This document shows, in pieces, positions 7,218 through 15,679 of a stretch of DNA of 64,000 nt (positions within the stretch are counted from its first letter, which is position 1; the number at the start of each line of letters is the position of its first letter). The stretch spans positions 141,760-205,759 of the forward strand of contig JAYELL010000038.1 in NCBI GenBank assembly GCA_034717495.1. Reading direction: 5' to 3'. A program made the translations under genes and the position numbers. A model generated the notes under the pieces. The model did not search any database. It was not told the DNA's origin and saw nothing but the letters and a program-made list of their open reading frames with translations. This DNA is from Chloroflexota bacterium (lineage in GTDB: Bacteria; Chloroflexota; Anaerolineae; JAAEKA01).

Positions 7218-10200
7218 ATGACCACAAACGGACAACGCAACGGACACAACGGCTCCGCCGCGCCCGTCGGTGCTGTCATGGTTGTCGGCGGCGGCATTGC
7301 CGGCATGCAATCGTCGCTGGACCTGGCCGATGCTGGCTACAAGGTCTACCTGGTGGAAACCCAGTCCGCCATTGGCGGGCACATGGCCCAGTTGGACAAA
7401 ACCTTCCCCACCAACGACTGTGCCATGTGTACCATCAGCCCCAAACTGGTGGAGGTGGGTCGCCATCCCAATATCCATGTCATGGTGGACAGCGAAGTCA
7501 CGGGCATCGACGGACAGGCCGGAAACTTTCATGTCGAGGTGAAACGCAAAGCACGCTACGTTGACGTGGACAAGTGCACCGGCTGTGGGGAGTGCCTGGA
7601 CGTCTGTCCCGTAGTCCTGCCGCCACTGTCCAACGTCTTCGACGAGGCGCTGCTTGATCGCCGGGCTGTCTACCGGCTCTATCCCCAGGCCGTGCCCAGT
7701 GCGGTTACCATCGATAAGCTGGGCGTTTCACCCTGCCGGGATGCCTGCCCCATCAGCCAGCGGGCCCAGGGCTATATCGCCTTGATCCGGGAGGGACGCT
7801 ACGCCGACGCTCTGCGGGTCATCCTGGAGGACAATCCCTTTCCGGGCATCTGTGGGCGCATATGCAACCACCGCTGCGAGGATGCCTGCAACCGCGGCCT
7901 GGTGGATGACCCCATCGCCATTGCCTCGCTAAAACGCTTCGTCACCGACATGGTTTATAAGGCGCCGCGGGAGCCGCTGCCGCGGCGCGAGCGCACGAAG
8001 CAGGAAGAGATCGCCATTATTGGCGCGGGGCCGTGCGGCCTCACCGCTGCCCGCGACCTGGTGCGCGATGGCTACGGCGTGACCGTGTTCGAGACGCTGC
8101 CCGTGGCCGGTGGCATGTTGCGCGTCGGCGTGCCCGAATACCGCCTGCCCTCCTGGATCATCGAGCGGGAGGTGCAGAACATCCTGGACGAGGGGGTGAC
8201 GCTCAAGCTCAACCATCGGGTCGAGGACATCGACTCGCTGTTCGATCAGGGCTTTGACTCCGTGATCATCGCCGTGGGCGCGCACGTGGGTAAGAAGCTG
8301 CCGATCCCCGGCTCGGATCTGGAGGGTGTACTGCTCAACACCGTTTTTTTGCGGGATGTGCGCCTGGGCAACCTGCCAAAGCTGGGAAAAAGAGTCGTAG
8401 TGCTCGGCGGCGGCAACGTGGCTATTGATGTGGCGCGCACGGTCGTCCGGCTGGGCGTGCCCGAGGTGCACCTGGCCTGTCTGGAAAGCCGGGAAAAGAT
8501 GCCCTCCCACCAGTGGGAGATCGAGGATGCCGAGGCGGAGGGGGTGATCATGCACCCCGCGCACGCCTTCAACCGCATCCTCGACGACGGCAGCGGGCAC
8601 GTGGCCGGCATCGACGTCAGCGATGTCAGTTTCATGGAGTTCGACGCCGAAGGCCGGTTGGTTCTGGAGACAGTGCCCGACTCAGAACACGTCATCGACG
8701 GCGATACCATCATATTCTCCATCGGTCAGGCAGCAGGTTTGGCCTTCATTCCCGAGGATAGCGGCGTTGGCACCACGCGGCAGGGCCTGGTGGCGGTCAA
8801 TCCCAATACGCTGGCGGCGACCCGACCGGGCGTCTTCGCCGCGGGCGATGCTGTGACCGGCACCGCATTCGTGGTGGACGGCATCGCAGCCGGCCACCAG
8901 GCCGCCGAGTCGGTGAAGAAGTTCCTGCAGGGTGAGGAGTTGGAGCCGAAGCCCAGGCCTGACCTGCCGGTGGTCACGTTGACGGAGGAGGAAGTTCAGG
9001 CCACGGTGGAGAGTGGCCTGGTGAGCCGCACGGGCCGCATCAAGATGCCCGAGCTGGACGTGGATGCCCGCCGCAACAGTTTCGCCGAGGTCGATCTGGG
9101 CTACAACGAGGCCCTTGCTCAGGAGGAGGCGGCCCGCTGCCTGGCCTGTGGCCATTGTTCCGAGTGTCTGAGCTGCTGGTACATCTGCGGTGTGGACGCC
9201 ATCGACCACGACATGGTCGAGACCCACGAGCAGGTCAACGTCGGTGCCGTGATCCTGGCGCCTGGCTACACGGCCTACAATCCCGCCTTTGACGAGGAAT
9301 ATGGCTTCGGTCGTTATCCCAATGTGGTTACTTCGCTTCAGTTGGAGCGGTTATTAAGTGCCAGCGGACCCACCTTCGGTCATGTCAATCGCCCTTCCGA
9401 TGGCAAACCGGCCCACAAGATTGCTTTTCTACAATGCATCGGTTCACGCGATCAGAATCACGACTACTGCTCTGCTGTATGTTGCATGTATGCTACCAAG
9501 GAAGCCATCATGTGCCGCGAGCACGATCCGGAGGTGGCGTGCCATGTGTTCATGATGGATATGCGGGCCTACAGCAAGGGCTATTACGAGTATTACAAAC
9601 GAGCCGAGGATCGTTACGACATTCAATATACTCGCTGTCGTGTGTCGGAACTCAAACATGACCTGGCAACGGACGACCTGATCCTGCGCTATCAGACCGA
9701 CGATGGCAAGCTGGTGGCTGAAGCATTCGACATGGTGGTGCTCTCGGTTGGCATGGAGATGTCGCAAGAAGTCAAAACGCTGGGACGCGACCTTGGCATT
9801 CAGCTTGACGATTACGGTTTTTGTACCACCGTGCCCTTCAAACCACTGGGAACCAGCAAGGCGGGCATTTTTGCCTGTGGACCCTTTGTGGAGCCCAAGG
9901 ATATTCCCGAGACGGTGGTGGAGGCCAGTGGGGCTGCCGCCATGGCCGAACGATTGTTGGCTCCTGCCCGCGGCACGCTGATCACGCCGGTGGAATACCC
10001 ACCCGAACGGGATATTGTCGAAGAAGAACCCCGGGTCGGCGTATTTGTTTGCCACTGCGGTTCCAATATTGGCGGCTTTCTGGACGTGCCTGATGTGGCT
10101 GAGTATGCAAAAGACCTGCCTGGTGTGGTCCACTCTGAGCACAACCTCTACACCTGCTCCCAGGACAGCATCGTTCACATCACCGAGCAGACCAAGGCGC

Positions 10201-11963
10201 TGGGGCTGAACCGAGTTGTGGTCGCCTCCTGCACGCCCCGTACCCACGAAGGGTTATTCCAGGACAGCATTCGCCAGGCCGGGCTCAACCCCTACCTGTT
10301 CGACATGGCCAACATCCGCAACCAGGTGTCGTGGGTGCACTCAGACAACTGGGGCGAGTCCACAGAGAAGGCCAAGGACCTGGTGCGCATGGCCGTGGCC
10401 CGGGCCACCCACCTGAACCCGCTGCACAAGGAAACGCTGCAGGTGCAGCAGAAAGCCCTGGTGGTCGGAGGCGGCGTGGCCGGCATGAGCGCTGCACTGA
10501 CCCTCAGCGAGCAGGGCTTTCCTGTTGATCTGGTGGAGCGGACGGGGGAGTTGGGGGGGAATCTGCGGCATTTGCATTTCATGCCGGATGAAATGGCCAA
10601 TGATCAACAATCAATGGTCAATGATCAATTGCCAATTGCTAATAGTCAACGGTCAGCGGTCAAGGATCAAACGTCGTCCGAAGCCTCGTTAACCATTGAC
10701 AATTATTCTCCTCAGGCTTTCCTCGCCGACCTGCTGGCAAGCGTCAAAGGCGACGACCGCATCACTGTGCACCTCAACACCGAGTTGGCCGACACGACCG
10801 GCTTTACGGGTAATTTCACCAGTAGGCTGCGGAGGAACCCCCCTTCAGTTCCATCCTCTCCGGAGGATGGCCGGAATGGCCAGGCGGTCGAGACAATCAC
10901 GATCCAGCATGGCGTCACCATCGTTGCCACCGGCGGTCAGGAGTACCGCGGCAATGAGTATGGCCTCGGCCAGGATTCCCGGGTGGTGACTGGCCTGGAG
11001 TTCGAGGTGCTGTTGGCCGAGTGGTCGGGGGAGCAGAGGATCAGAGGGGCAGAGGATCAGTGGGTCAGAGAATCGGGTGATCAGATTCCACATTCCGCCG
11101 CCTTCCTGCTCTGCGTCGGCCCGGCCGAGAACTACTGCGGTCGCACCTGCTGCACCTCGGCGTTGAAGCAGGCTATCAAGTTGAAGGAACTGAATCCGGC
11201 TGTGCGCATTACGGTGCTGTATAAGGATATCCGCACCTATGGATTCAAGGAGCGGCTGTACACGCGCGCGCGCGAGCTGGGCGTGGTGTTCATGCGCTAT
11301 GATGAGCAGCACAGGCCGGAGGTCGGAGGGCCGGGGGATCAGAGGAACGGAGGGACGGAAGGTCAGCGGATGGGCGTGCCGGTTGAGATTCGGGCCTGGG
11401 AGCCGGCGTTTGATGAGTGGATTACGTTGACGGCAGATCTGTTGGTGCTGAGTGTGCCGATGGTGCCGGCTGAGGGCACGCACGAGCTGGGCATGAAGCT
11501 GAAGCTGCCGATTGACCTGAACGGCTGGTTCCTGGAGGCCCACCCCAAGCTACGGCCGGTGGATTTCGCCTCCGATGGGTTTTATATGGCAGGCGCCGCG
11601 CATTTTCCCAAGTTCGTCGACGAGGCGATTGCCCAGGCGCAGGCGGCTGCGGCTCGCGCGGCCACGGTGCTCAGCCATGAGACCATGACGGTCGGTGGCG
11701 CTATCGCGCAGGTAGACCCGCAACTGTGCGTCGGCTGCCTGACCTGTGTACGTGTTTGTCCCTATGGCGTGCCGACGGTCGATGGCGCGCAGTCGGGCAT
11801 TGGCGGCATTTTGGGCGCGGCGTTGATCAATCCGGCCATGTGCCACGGTTGTGGCGTCTGTATGGCGGAGTGTCCGGCGCGGGCGATCCAGCTCATGCAC
11901 TATCGGGACGATCAGGTGGAGATTAAGATTGATGCGTTGTTTGGGTTGGAGAGGCTGGATTGA
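7218..11963 (+). CDS. hdrA: Double HdrA with inserted GltD-type NAD(P)H oxidoreductase module
   Basis: A 1581-residue flavo-iron-sulfur protein. Residues 20-165 hold the HdrA FAD fold (VVGGGIAGM) and the first ferredoxin motif (C120-C123-C126-C130). Residues about 166-640 are a GltD-like insert: a Cys-rich N-terminal helix domain, an FAD site (GAGPCGL, 269-275) and an NAD(P)H site (GGGNVAIDVART, 397-408). HdrA then resumes with C641-C657, the flavin-proximal motif C740/C751/C755-C756 and a Lys five residues on. A second HdrA unit follows from FVCHCGSN (943-950) with its own FAD site, C1299/C1307/C1311-C1312, and two C-terminal [4Fe-4S] motifs (1504-1552). AAGGAG precedes the ATG. The probable role is NAD(P)H-linked, possibly bifurcating, electron input to MetVF-HdrCB. 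Low-complexity repeat-derived inserts occur at residues about 1126-1160, 1269-1290 and 1363-1386. Confidence 0.93.
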   Translation: MTTNGQRNGHNGSAAPVGAVMVVGGGIAGMQSSLDLADAGYKVYLVETQSAIGGHMAQLDKTFPTNDCAMCTISPKLVEVGRHPNIHVMVDSEVTGIDGQAGNFHVEVKRKARYVDVDKCTGCGECLDVCPVVLPPLSNVFDEALLDRRAVYRLYPQAVPSAVTIDKLGVSPCRDACPISQRAQGYIALIREGRYADALRVILEDNPFPGICGRICNHRCEDACNRGLVDDPIAIASLKRFVTDMVYKAPREPLPRRERTKQEEIAIIGAGPCGLTAARDLVRDGYGVTVFETLPVAGGMLRVGVPEYRLPSWIIEREVQNILDEGVTLKLNHRVEDIDSLFDQGFDSVIIAVGAHVGKKLPIPGSDLEGVLLNTVFLRDVRLGNLPKLGKRVVVLGGGNVAIDVARTVVRLGVPEVHLACLESREKMPSHQWEIEDAEAEGVIMHPAHAFNRILDDGSGHVAGIDVSDVSFMEFDAEGRLVLETVPDSEHVIDGDTIIFSIGQAAGLAFIPEDSGVGTTRQGLVAVNPNTLAATRPGVFAAGDAVTGTAFVVDGIAAGHQAAESVKKFLQGEELEPKPRPDLPVVTLTEEEVQATVESGLVSRTGRIKMPELDVDARRNSFAEVDLGYNEALAQEEAARCLACGHCSECLSCWYICGVDAIDHDMVETHEQVNVGAVILAPGYTAYNPAFDEEYGFGRYPNVVTSLQLERLLSASGPTFGHVNRPSDGKPAHKIAFLQCIGSRDQNHDYCSAVCCMYATKEAIMCREHDPEVACHVFMMDMRAYSKGYYEYYKRAEDRYDIQYTRCRVSELKHDLATDDLILRYQTDDGKLVAEAFDMVVLSVGMEMSQEVKTLGRDLGIQLDDYGFCTTVPFKPLGTSKAGIFACGPFVEPKDIPETVVEASGAAAMAERLLAPARGTLITPVEYPPERDIVEEEPRVGVFVCHCGSNIGGFLDVPDVAEYAKDLPGVVHSEHNLYTCSQDSIVHITEQTKALGLNRVVVASCTPRTHEGLFQDSIRQAGLNPYLFDMANIRNQVSWVHSDNWGESTEKAKDLVRMAVARATHLNPLHKETLQVQQKALVVGGGVAGMSAALTLSEQGFPVDLVERTGELGGNLRHLHFMPDEMANDQQSMVNDQLPIANSQRSAVKDQTSSEASLTIDNYSPQAFLADLLASVKGDDRITVHLNTELADTTGFTGNFTSRLRRNPPSVPSSPEDGRNGQAVETITIQHGVTIVATGGQEYRGNEYGLGQDSRVVTGLEFEVLLAEWSGEQRIRGAEDQWVRESGDQIPHSAAFLLCVGPAENYCGRTCCTSALKQAIKLKELNPAVRITVLYKDIRTYGFKERLYTRARELGVVFMRYDEQHRPEVGGPGDQRNGGTEGQRMGVPVEIRAWEPAFDEWITLTADLLVLSVPMVPAEGTHELGMKLKLPIDLNGWFLEAHPKLRPVDFASDGFYMAGAAHFPKFVDEAIAQAQAAAARAATVLSHETMTVGGAIAQVDPQLCVGCLTCVRVCPYGVPTVDGAQSGIGGILGAALINPAMCHGCGVCMAECPARAIQLMHYRDDQVEIKIDALFGLERLD
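10593..10700 (+). repeat. In-frame TCAATGG-type repeat inside hdrA
   Basis: Degenerate units containing GATCAA, GGTCAATG and CCAATTGC encode about 35 residues rich in N, D, Q and S. They split the second FAD domain just after the GGNLRHLHF segment. The same unit type fills gaps at 11963-11995 and 15545-15668. The paralogue at 17874 lacks this segment. Confidence 0.75.
11022..11088 (+). repeat. In-frame AGAGGATC octamer repeat inside hdrA
   Basis: A clear 8-base rhythm (AGAGGATC, AGAGGGGC, AGAGGATC, AGTGGGTC, AGAGAATC) inside the reading frame. It encodes a polar segment of about 20 residues just before the LLCVGPAENYC motif. The paralogue has no matching segment. Confidence 0.75.
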
Positions 11964-11996
11964 TTGCCAATTGATCATTGACCATTTCCAATCCCG
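11963..11996. repeat. Short CAATTGATCATTGACC-type repeat
   Basis: The gap between the hdrA-gltD stop and mvhD is made of the same CAATTG/GATCATTG/ACCATTTC units that occur in frame at 10593-10700. Confidence 0.55.
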
Positions 11997-12005
11997 GAGC
12001 ACCCC

Positions 12006-12506
12006 ATGAGCACTGAAAACAGCTCAGAACTGAACGTCAACAGTGATTCCTTCCAGCCCCGGATCGTTTCCTTCTGCTGCAACTACTGCGCCTATGCGGC
12101 GGCGGATCTGGCCGGTTCGCTGCGTTTGAGCTACCCGCCCAACATTCGCGTCGTGTTGTTACCTTGCACCGGCCGGTTGGACTTGCTGGAGGTGTTGCAC
12201 ACTTTCGAGCGCGGTGCAGATGCGGTGATGGTGGCCGGATGCCTGGAGGGCGACTGCCATTTTCAGGAAGGCAACCTCAACGCCCGGCGTCGTGTCGAGT
12301 ACATGCAAAGCTTGTTGGCAGAGATCGGGCTGGAGCCGGAACGCATCCGAATGTTCAATATGTCCTCGGCCATGGCCGCCGCCTTCGCCGAGGCCAGCAC
12401 CGAATTCACGGTGGCTATTCAGAGCCTTGGTCCCAGTCCGCTGGGCAAACAGCCTGTCGCAGAAGCTGAGGCCAGCGAACCAGAGGTGGCTGCCGTGGCA
12501 ACGTGA
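12006..12506 (+). CDS. mvhD: MvhD-like [2Fe-2S] electron-transfer subunit, copy 1
   Basis: A 166-residue protein of the methyl-viologen-reducing hydrogenase delta-subunit family. The ligands are C24-C25-C28 (SFCCNYCAY), C54 (LLPCTG), and C79/C84 (GCLEGDCHF). MvhD shuttles electrons between an HdrA and its redox partner. It sits 42 bases after the hdrA-gltD gene, with GGAG upstream of the ATG, and is followed by metV and metF, the arrangement known from acetogen MetVF-HdrABC-MvhD complexes. A second mvhD follows the other hdrA at 21118. Confidence 0.92.
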   Translation: MSTENSSELNVNSDSFQPRIVSFCCNYCAYAAADLAGSLRLSYPPNIRVVLLPCTGRLDLLEVLHTFERGADAVMVAGCLEGDCHFQEGNLNARRRVEYMQSLLAEIGLEPERIRMFNMSSAMAAAFAEASTEFTVAIQSLGPSPLGKQPVAEAEASEPEVAAVAT

Positions 12507-12608
12507 TCTATATCCTACCCAAGTCCATCAATCCAAGCTACAATACCAGTAGCCGAGCCAAATTCACACCTTTTCTGATTTCTCATTCTCTCCTCCCGGA
12601 GGTGTTAG

Positions 12609-13304
12609 ATGATCGTAGCTGAACAGAAGCCGCTGGATGAAATCAAGGAGATGCTGTCACCCTACGACAAAGTGCTCGTAATGGGCTGCGGCACCTGCGT
12701 TACCGTCTGTTTTAGTGGCGGGACGAAGGAGGCAAGTGTGCTGGCGTCCATGTTGCGCATGTCTGCCAGGCTCGATGGCGCGCCCAAGCAGGTGGACGAA
12801 GTCACCGTGCAGCGCCAGTGCGAGTGGGAGTACCTGGACACCGTCAAGGACCAGGTCGCAGCCTACGATGCCGTGCTTTCATTAGGCTGCGGCATCGGCG
12901 TTCAGGCCATTGCCGAGCATTTCAAGGCCACCCACGTTCTGCCGGGCCAGAACACGGCCTTCCTGGGCCTGCCCACGGAGCAGGGGGTCTGGGAGGAGCG
13001 CTGCGCGGCCTGTGGCGACTGTATCCTGGATGTGACCGGCGGTATCTGTCCCATCGCTCGATGCGCCAAGCAGTTGCTGAACGGACCATGTGGCGGCTCG
13101 CAAGCAGGCGAGTGCGAGATCGACCCAGACGTGCCCTGTGTCTGGCAGCTTATTTGGGAACGAGCCACGGAACTGGGCCAGGTCGAGCGGTTGCTGGAGG
13201 TTCAGCCTGCCAAGGATTGGAAGACCAGCCGCGACGGCGGCCCTCGAAAGATCGTGCGCGAGGACCTGAGACAGGTCTCGCTTGACCTGGATGAGCATCT
13301 GTAG
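12609..13304 (+). CDS. metV: MetV, zinc/Fe-S partner subunit of methylenetetrahydrofolate reductase
   Basis: A 231-residue protein of the MTHFR C-terminal zinc-ribbon family. It is Cys-rich: C27/C30/C34, C71, C94, then a dense block C132/C135/C138/C147/C152/C161/C169/C177 that includes CAACGDCILDVTGGICPIA. MetV docks to MetF and links it to the Hdr/Mvh electron chain. A strong GGAGGTG binding site precedes the ATG. metF follows after 65 bases. Confidence 0.92.
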   Translation: MIVAEQKPLDEIKEMLSPYDKVLVMGCGTCVTVCFSGGTKEASVLASMLRMSARLDGAPKQVDEVTVQRQCEWEYLDTVKDQVAAYDAVLSLGCGIGVQAIAEHFKATHVLPGQNTAFLGLPTEQGVWEERCAACGDCILDVTGGICPIARCAKQLLNGPCGGSQAGECEIDPDVPCVWQLIWERATELGQVERLLEVQPAKDWKTSRDGGPRKIVREDLRQVSLDLDEHL

Positions 13305-13369
13305 CGGCACCTTTGTTTTCGACACTTGCCCACGAGCTCCCATAAGCTCCCATCTCTAGGAGAACCAAC

Positions 13370-14395
13370 ATGACCGAAACTGCCGTCATGGAAGAAACAA
13401 CCGATTTTGCCCTTAAATCGAACAGCAACCTGGAGCGCGTGCTGGATGCCGGCCATTTCGCCGTTACCGGTGAGCTGGGTCCGCCAAAGAATGCCAACGC
13501 CGATGTGATTCGGCGCAAAGTGGAACTGTTGCGCGGGCTGGTCGATGCAGTTAACATAACAGATAATCAAACTGCCATCGTAAGAATGTCCAGCATCGGC
13601 GCCGGCGCTATTCTGGTGCAGGAAGGATTGGAGCCGGTGATCCAGATGACCTGCCGCGATCGCAACCGGCTGGCCATTCAGGCTGACCTGCTGGGCGCGT
13701 ACGCGCTGGGTATGCGTAACTTGCTCTGCCTGACCGGCGATCACCAGACTTTTGGCAACGAGCCGGGTGCCAAAAACGTGCATGACGTCGACTCGATGCA
13801 GCTTGTGAATATGGTCAAAAACCTGCGCGATGAAAAGCATTTTCAGGGAGGAGAGGCCATCAAGGCCAACGAGCCCCGCTTTTTCATCGGTGCTGCGGCC
13901 AACCCTTTTGGTGATCCCTTTGAGTGGCGGCCCTATCGGCTGGCGAAAAAGGTTTCAGCAGGTGCAGACTTCATCCAGACTCAGCTCATCTATGACCTCC
14001 CGAAGTTCAAGGAATATATGCAACGGGTTCGGGATCTTGGCCTGCACGAGAAGGTCTATATTCTGGCCGGCGTGGGTCCTCTCAAATCGCCTGGCATGGC
14101 CCGTTACATGGCCAACAATGTGCCGGGCATGGACGTTGAGCCCTGGTATGGCGAGCGCATGCAGGCGGCCGGCAAGGGCATCGAGGACAAAAAAGAGCGT
14201 GGCAAGGCGTGGCGAGCTGAGGGTATTCAGATCTGTATCGAACAGATTCAGGAGTTGCGTGAGATGGAAGGGGTTGCCGGTGTTCATGTCATGGCTATCG
14301 AGTGGGAACGCGCCGTGCGGCCCATCGTCGAGGGCGCGGGGTTGTTGCCTCGCCCGACCTTCGAAGATGTTGGCAGCAACGGGACCGGTGACTAG
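13370..14395 (+). CDS. metF: Methylenetetrahydrofolate reductase
   Basis: A 341-residue MTHFR flavoprotein (TIM barrel, FAD). It reduces 5,10-methylene-THF to 5-methyl-THF, the substrate of AcsE. Visible family features are the GELGPPK segment that corresponds to the usual catalytic Glu region, LCLTGDHQ around residue 123, the AANPFGDPFEW stretch, and ADFIQTQLIYDLPKF. AGGAGA precedes the ATG. With metV immediately upstream it probably forms the heteromeric acetogen-type enzyme rather than the stand-alone NADH-dependent MetF. Confidence 0.95.
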   Translation: MTETAVMEETTDFALKSNSNLERVLDAGHFAVTGELGPPKNANADVIRRKVELLRGLVDAVNITDNQTAIVRMSSIGAGAILVQEGLEPVIQMTCRDRNRLAIQADLLGAYALGMRNLLCLTGDHQTFGNEPGAKNVHDVDSMQLVNMVKNLRDEKHFQGGEAIKANEPRFFIGAAANPFGDPFEWRPYRLAKKVSAGADFIQTQLIYDLPKFKEYMQRVRDLGLHEKVYILAGVGPLKSPGMARYMANNVPGMDVEPWYGERMQAAGKGIEDKKERGKAWRAEGIQICIEQIQELREMEGVAGVHVMAIEWERAVRPIVEGAGLLPRPTFEDVGSNGTGD

Positions 14396-14754
14396 CGCTG
14401 GGTTTTCAGAGCCCCTGTCGAGTCATTGCGAGGAGATCGAGCGTAGCGGCCGCGCGAACGAGTCCATGGCTCGCCACAAGCGAGATCGACGTGGCAATCT
14501 CTCATTGTGAGCGGCACAACCCAGTCTGACCTTCAGATCGGCATCGAGATTGCTTCGGCCCATTCGGAGATTCGGCGTTCGAACAATCTGACGCTGGGCC
14601 TCGCAACGACATGATCAATCCATTGTTTAGCAATACACTTGGTTTTTCGATCCGAATCTGTCACGAATTGTATGAATTAAGCGAATTAGGTTTCTATCAT
14701 TCGGTATTCGAGCAATTCGCCCAATTGGTGGCCAACTGATCATTTGGAGCAACA
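14396..14754. other. Gene-free stretch with second MITE-like element
   Basis: No credible ORF. It holds the 187-bp element at 14423-14609 followed by about 140 AT-rich bases that lead to the GGAG of the next gene. Confidence 0.6.
14423..14609. mobile_element. MITE-like element, 187 bp, copy B
   Basis: Same termini and exactly the same length as the element at 4001-4187: TCATTGCGAGG at 14423-14433 and CCTCGCAACGA (one mismatch) at 14599-14609. GTGGCAATCTC and GAGATTGCTTCGGCCC are shared inside, while the middle has diverged. Confidence 0.75.
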
Positions 14755-15543
14755 ATGAACAAAATCGCAATCACTGGCAAGGGCGGCGTTGGCAAGACCA
14801 CCCTTTCATCCGTGCTGGCCTACCTGTACGCGGAGCAGGGCATCGAGGTGTTGGCTGTAGACGCCGATCCTGCCTCCGGGTTGGCCGTGTCACTGGGATT
14901 CCCACCCGACATGGTCGAGTCCATCGAGCCGATTTCCGAGATGGGTGACCTGATCTACGAACGCACTGGCGCCAAACCGGGCACCCTCGGCGGTTTTTTC
15001 AGCCTGACGCCCAAGGTAGATGACATCCCGGAGCGTTTCAGCGCCACCTGTCGCGGCATACGCCTGCTGCGCCTGGGCACCATCAAGATCGGCGGCACCG
15101 GCTGCCTTTGTCCCGAGAACGCCCTGCTCAAAGCCCTGACGACCCACCTGTTGATGCGCCGCAATGAGGTGCTGATCCTGGACATGGAAGCGGGCGTGGA
15201 GCATCTGGGCCGGGGCACCTCGCAGGCCGTAGACGCCATGATCATCGTCATCGAGCCGGGCCGGCGTAGTGTGGGCGTTATGGAAGATATCAAACGTTTG
15301 GCCACCGACCTGGGAATGAAGAACCTCTACCTGGTGGCCAATCGCATCCGGGGCGAAGCCGACAAGGAATTCATCCGCAAGATGGCCGGTGATCTCCCTG
15401 TGCTGGGCTTTCTTCCCTACGATCCCCAGGTTATCGAGGCCGACTTGACCGGCCAGGCCGTTTACGACATCGCGCCTGAAACAGTGGTGGCAGCGCGGGA
15501 GATGTTACAGAACCTCAACTCGAGCGACGGCTCGACATCTTAA
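14755..15543 (+). CDS. CooC/AcsF-type maturation ATPase, second copy
   Basis: A 262-residue MinD/CooC ATPase with Walker A GKGGVGKTT (residues 8-16), the switch segment DADPASG, and the C117-L-C119 metal motif (GTGCLCPENALL). It differs from the gene at 4287 across most of its length, so the two are distinct paralogues rather than a recent duplication. Likely role: nickel insertion into CODH or acetyl-CoA synthase. GGAG lies seven bases before the ATG. Confidence 0.86.
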   Translation: MNKIAITGKGGVGKTTLSSVLAYLYAEQGIEVLAVDADPASGLAVSLGFPPDMVESIEPISEMGDLIYERTGAKPGTLGGFFSLTPKVDDIPERFSATCRGIRLLRLGTIKIGGTGCLCPENALLKALTTHLLMRRNEVLILDMEAGVEHLGRGTSQAVDAMIIVIEPGRRSVGVMEDIKRLATDLGMKNLYLVANRIRGEADKEFIRKMAGDLPVLGFLPYDPQVIEADLTGQAVYDIAPETVVAAREMLQNLNSSDGSTS

Positions 15544-15544
15544 G

Positions 15545-15668
15545 GAATGGTCAATTGTCAACGCGAGAGATTGCCACGTCAGCCTCCCCGAGCCTCGGCT
15601 TCCTCTCAATGACCAACCAGGAATCTAGGTCAGCCGGGCATAGGTTGACCATTAACCATTGACAATCA
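15545..15668. repeat. Repeat tract with half MITE-like copy
   Basis: TCAATTGTC and ACCATTGACAATC-type units flank a truncated, inverted half of the 187-bp element (about 15565-15614, GAGATTGCCACGTCAGCC through CTCTCAATGA). Confidence 0.55.
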
Positions 15669-15679
15669 GGGAGCAGCCC

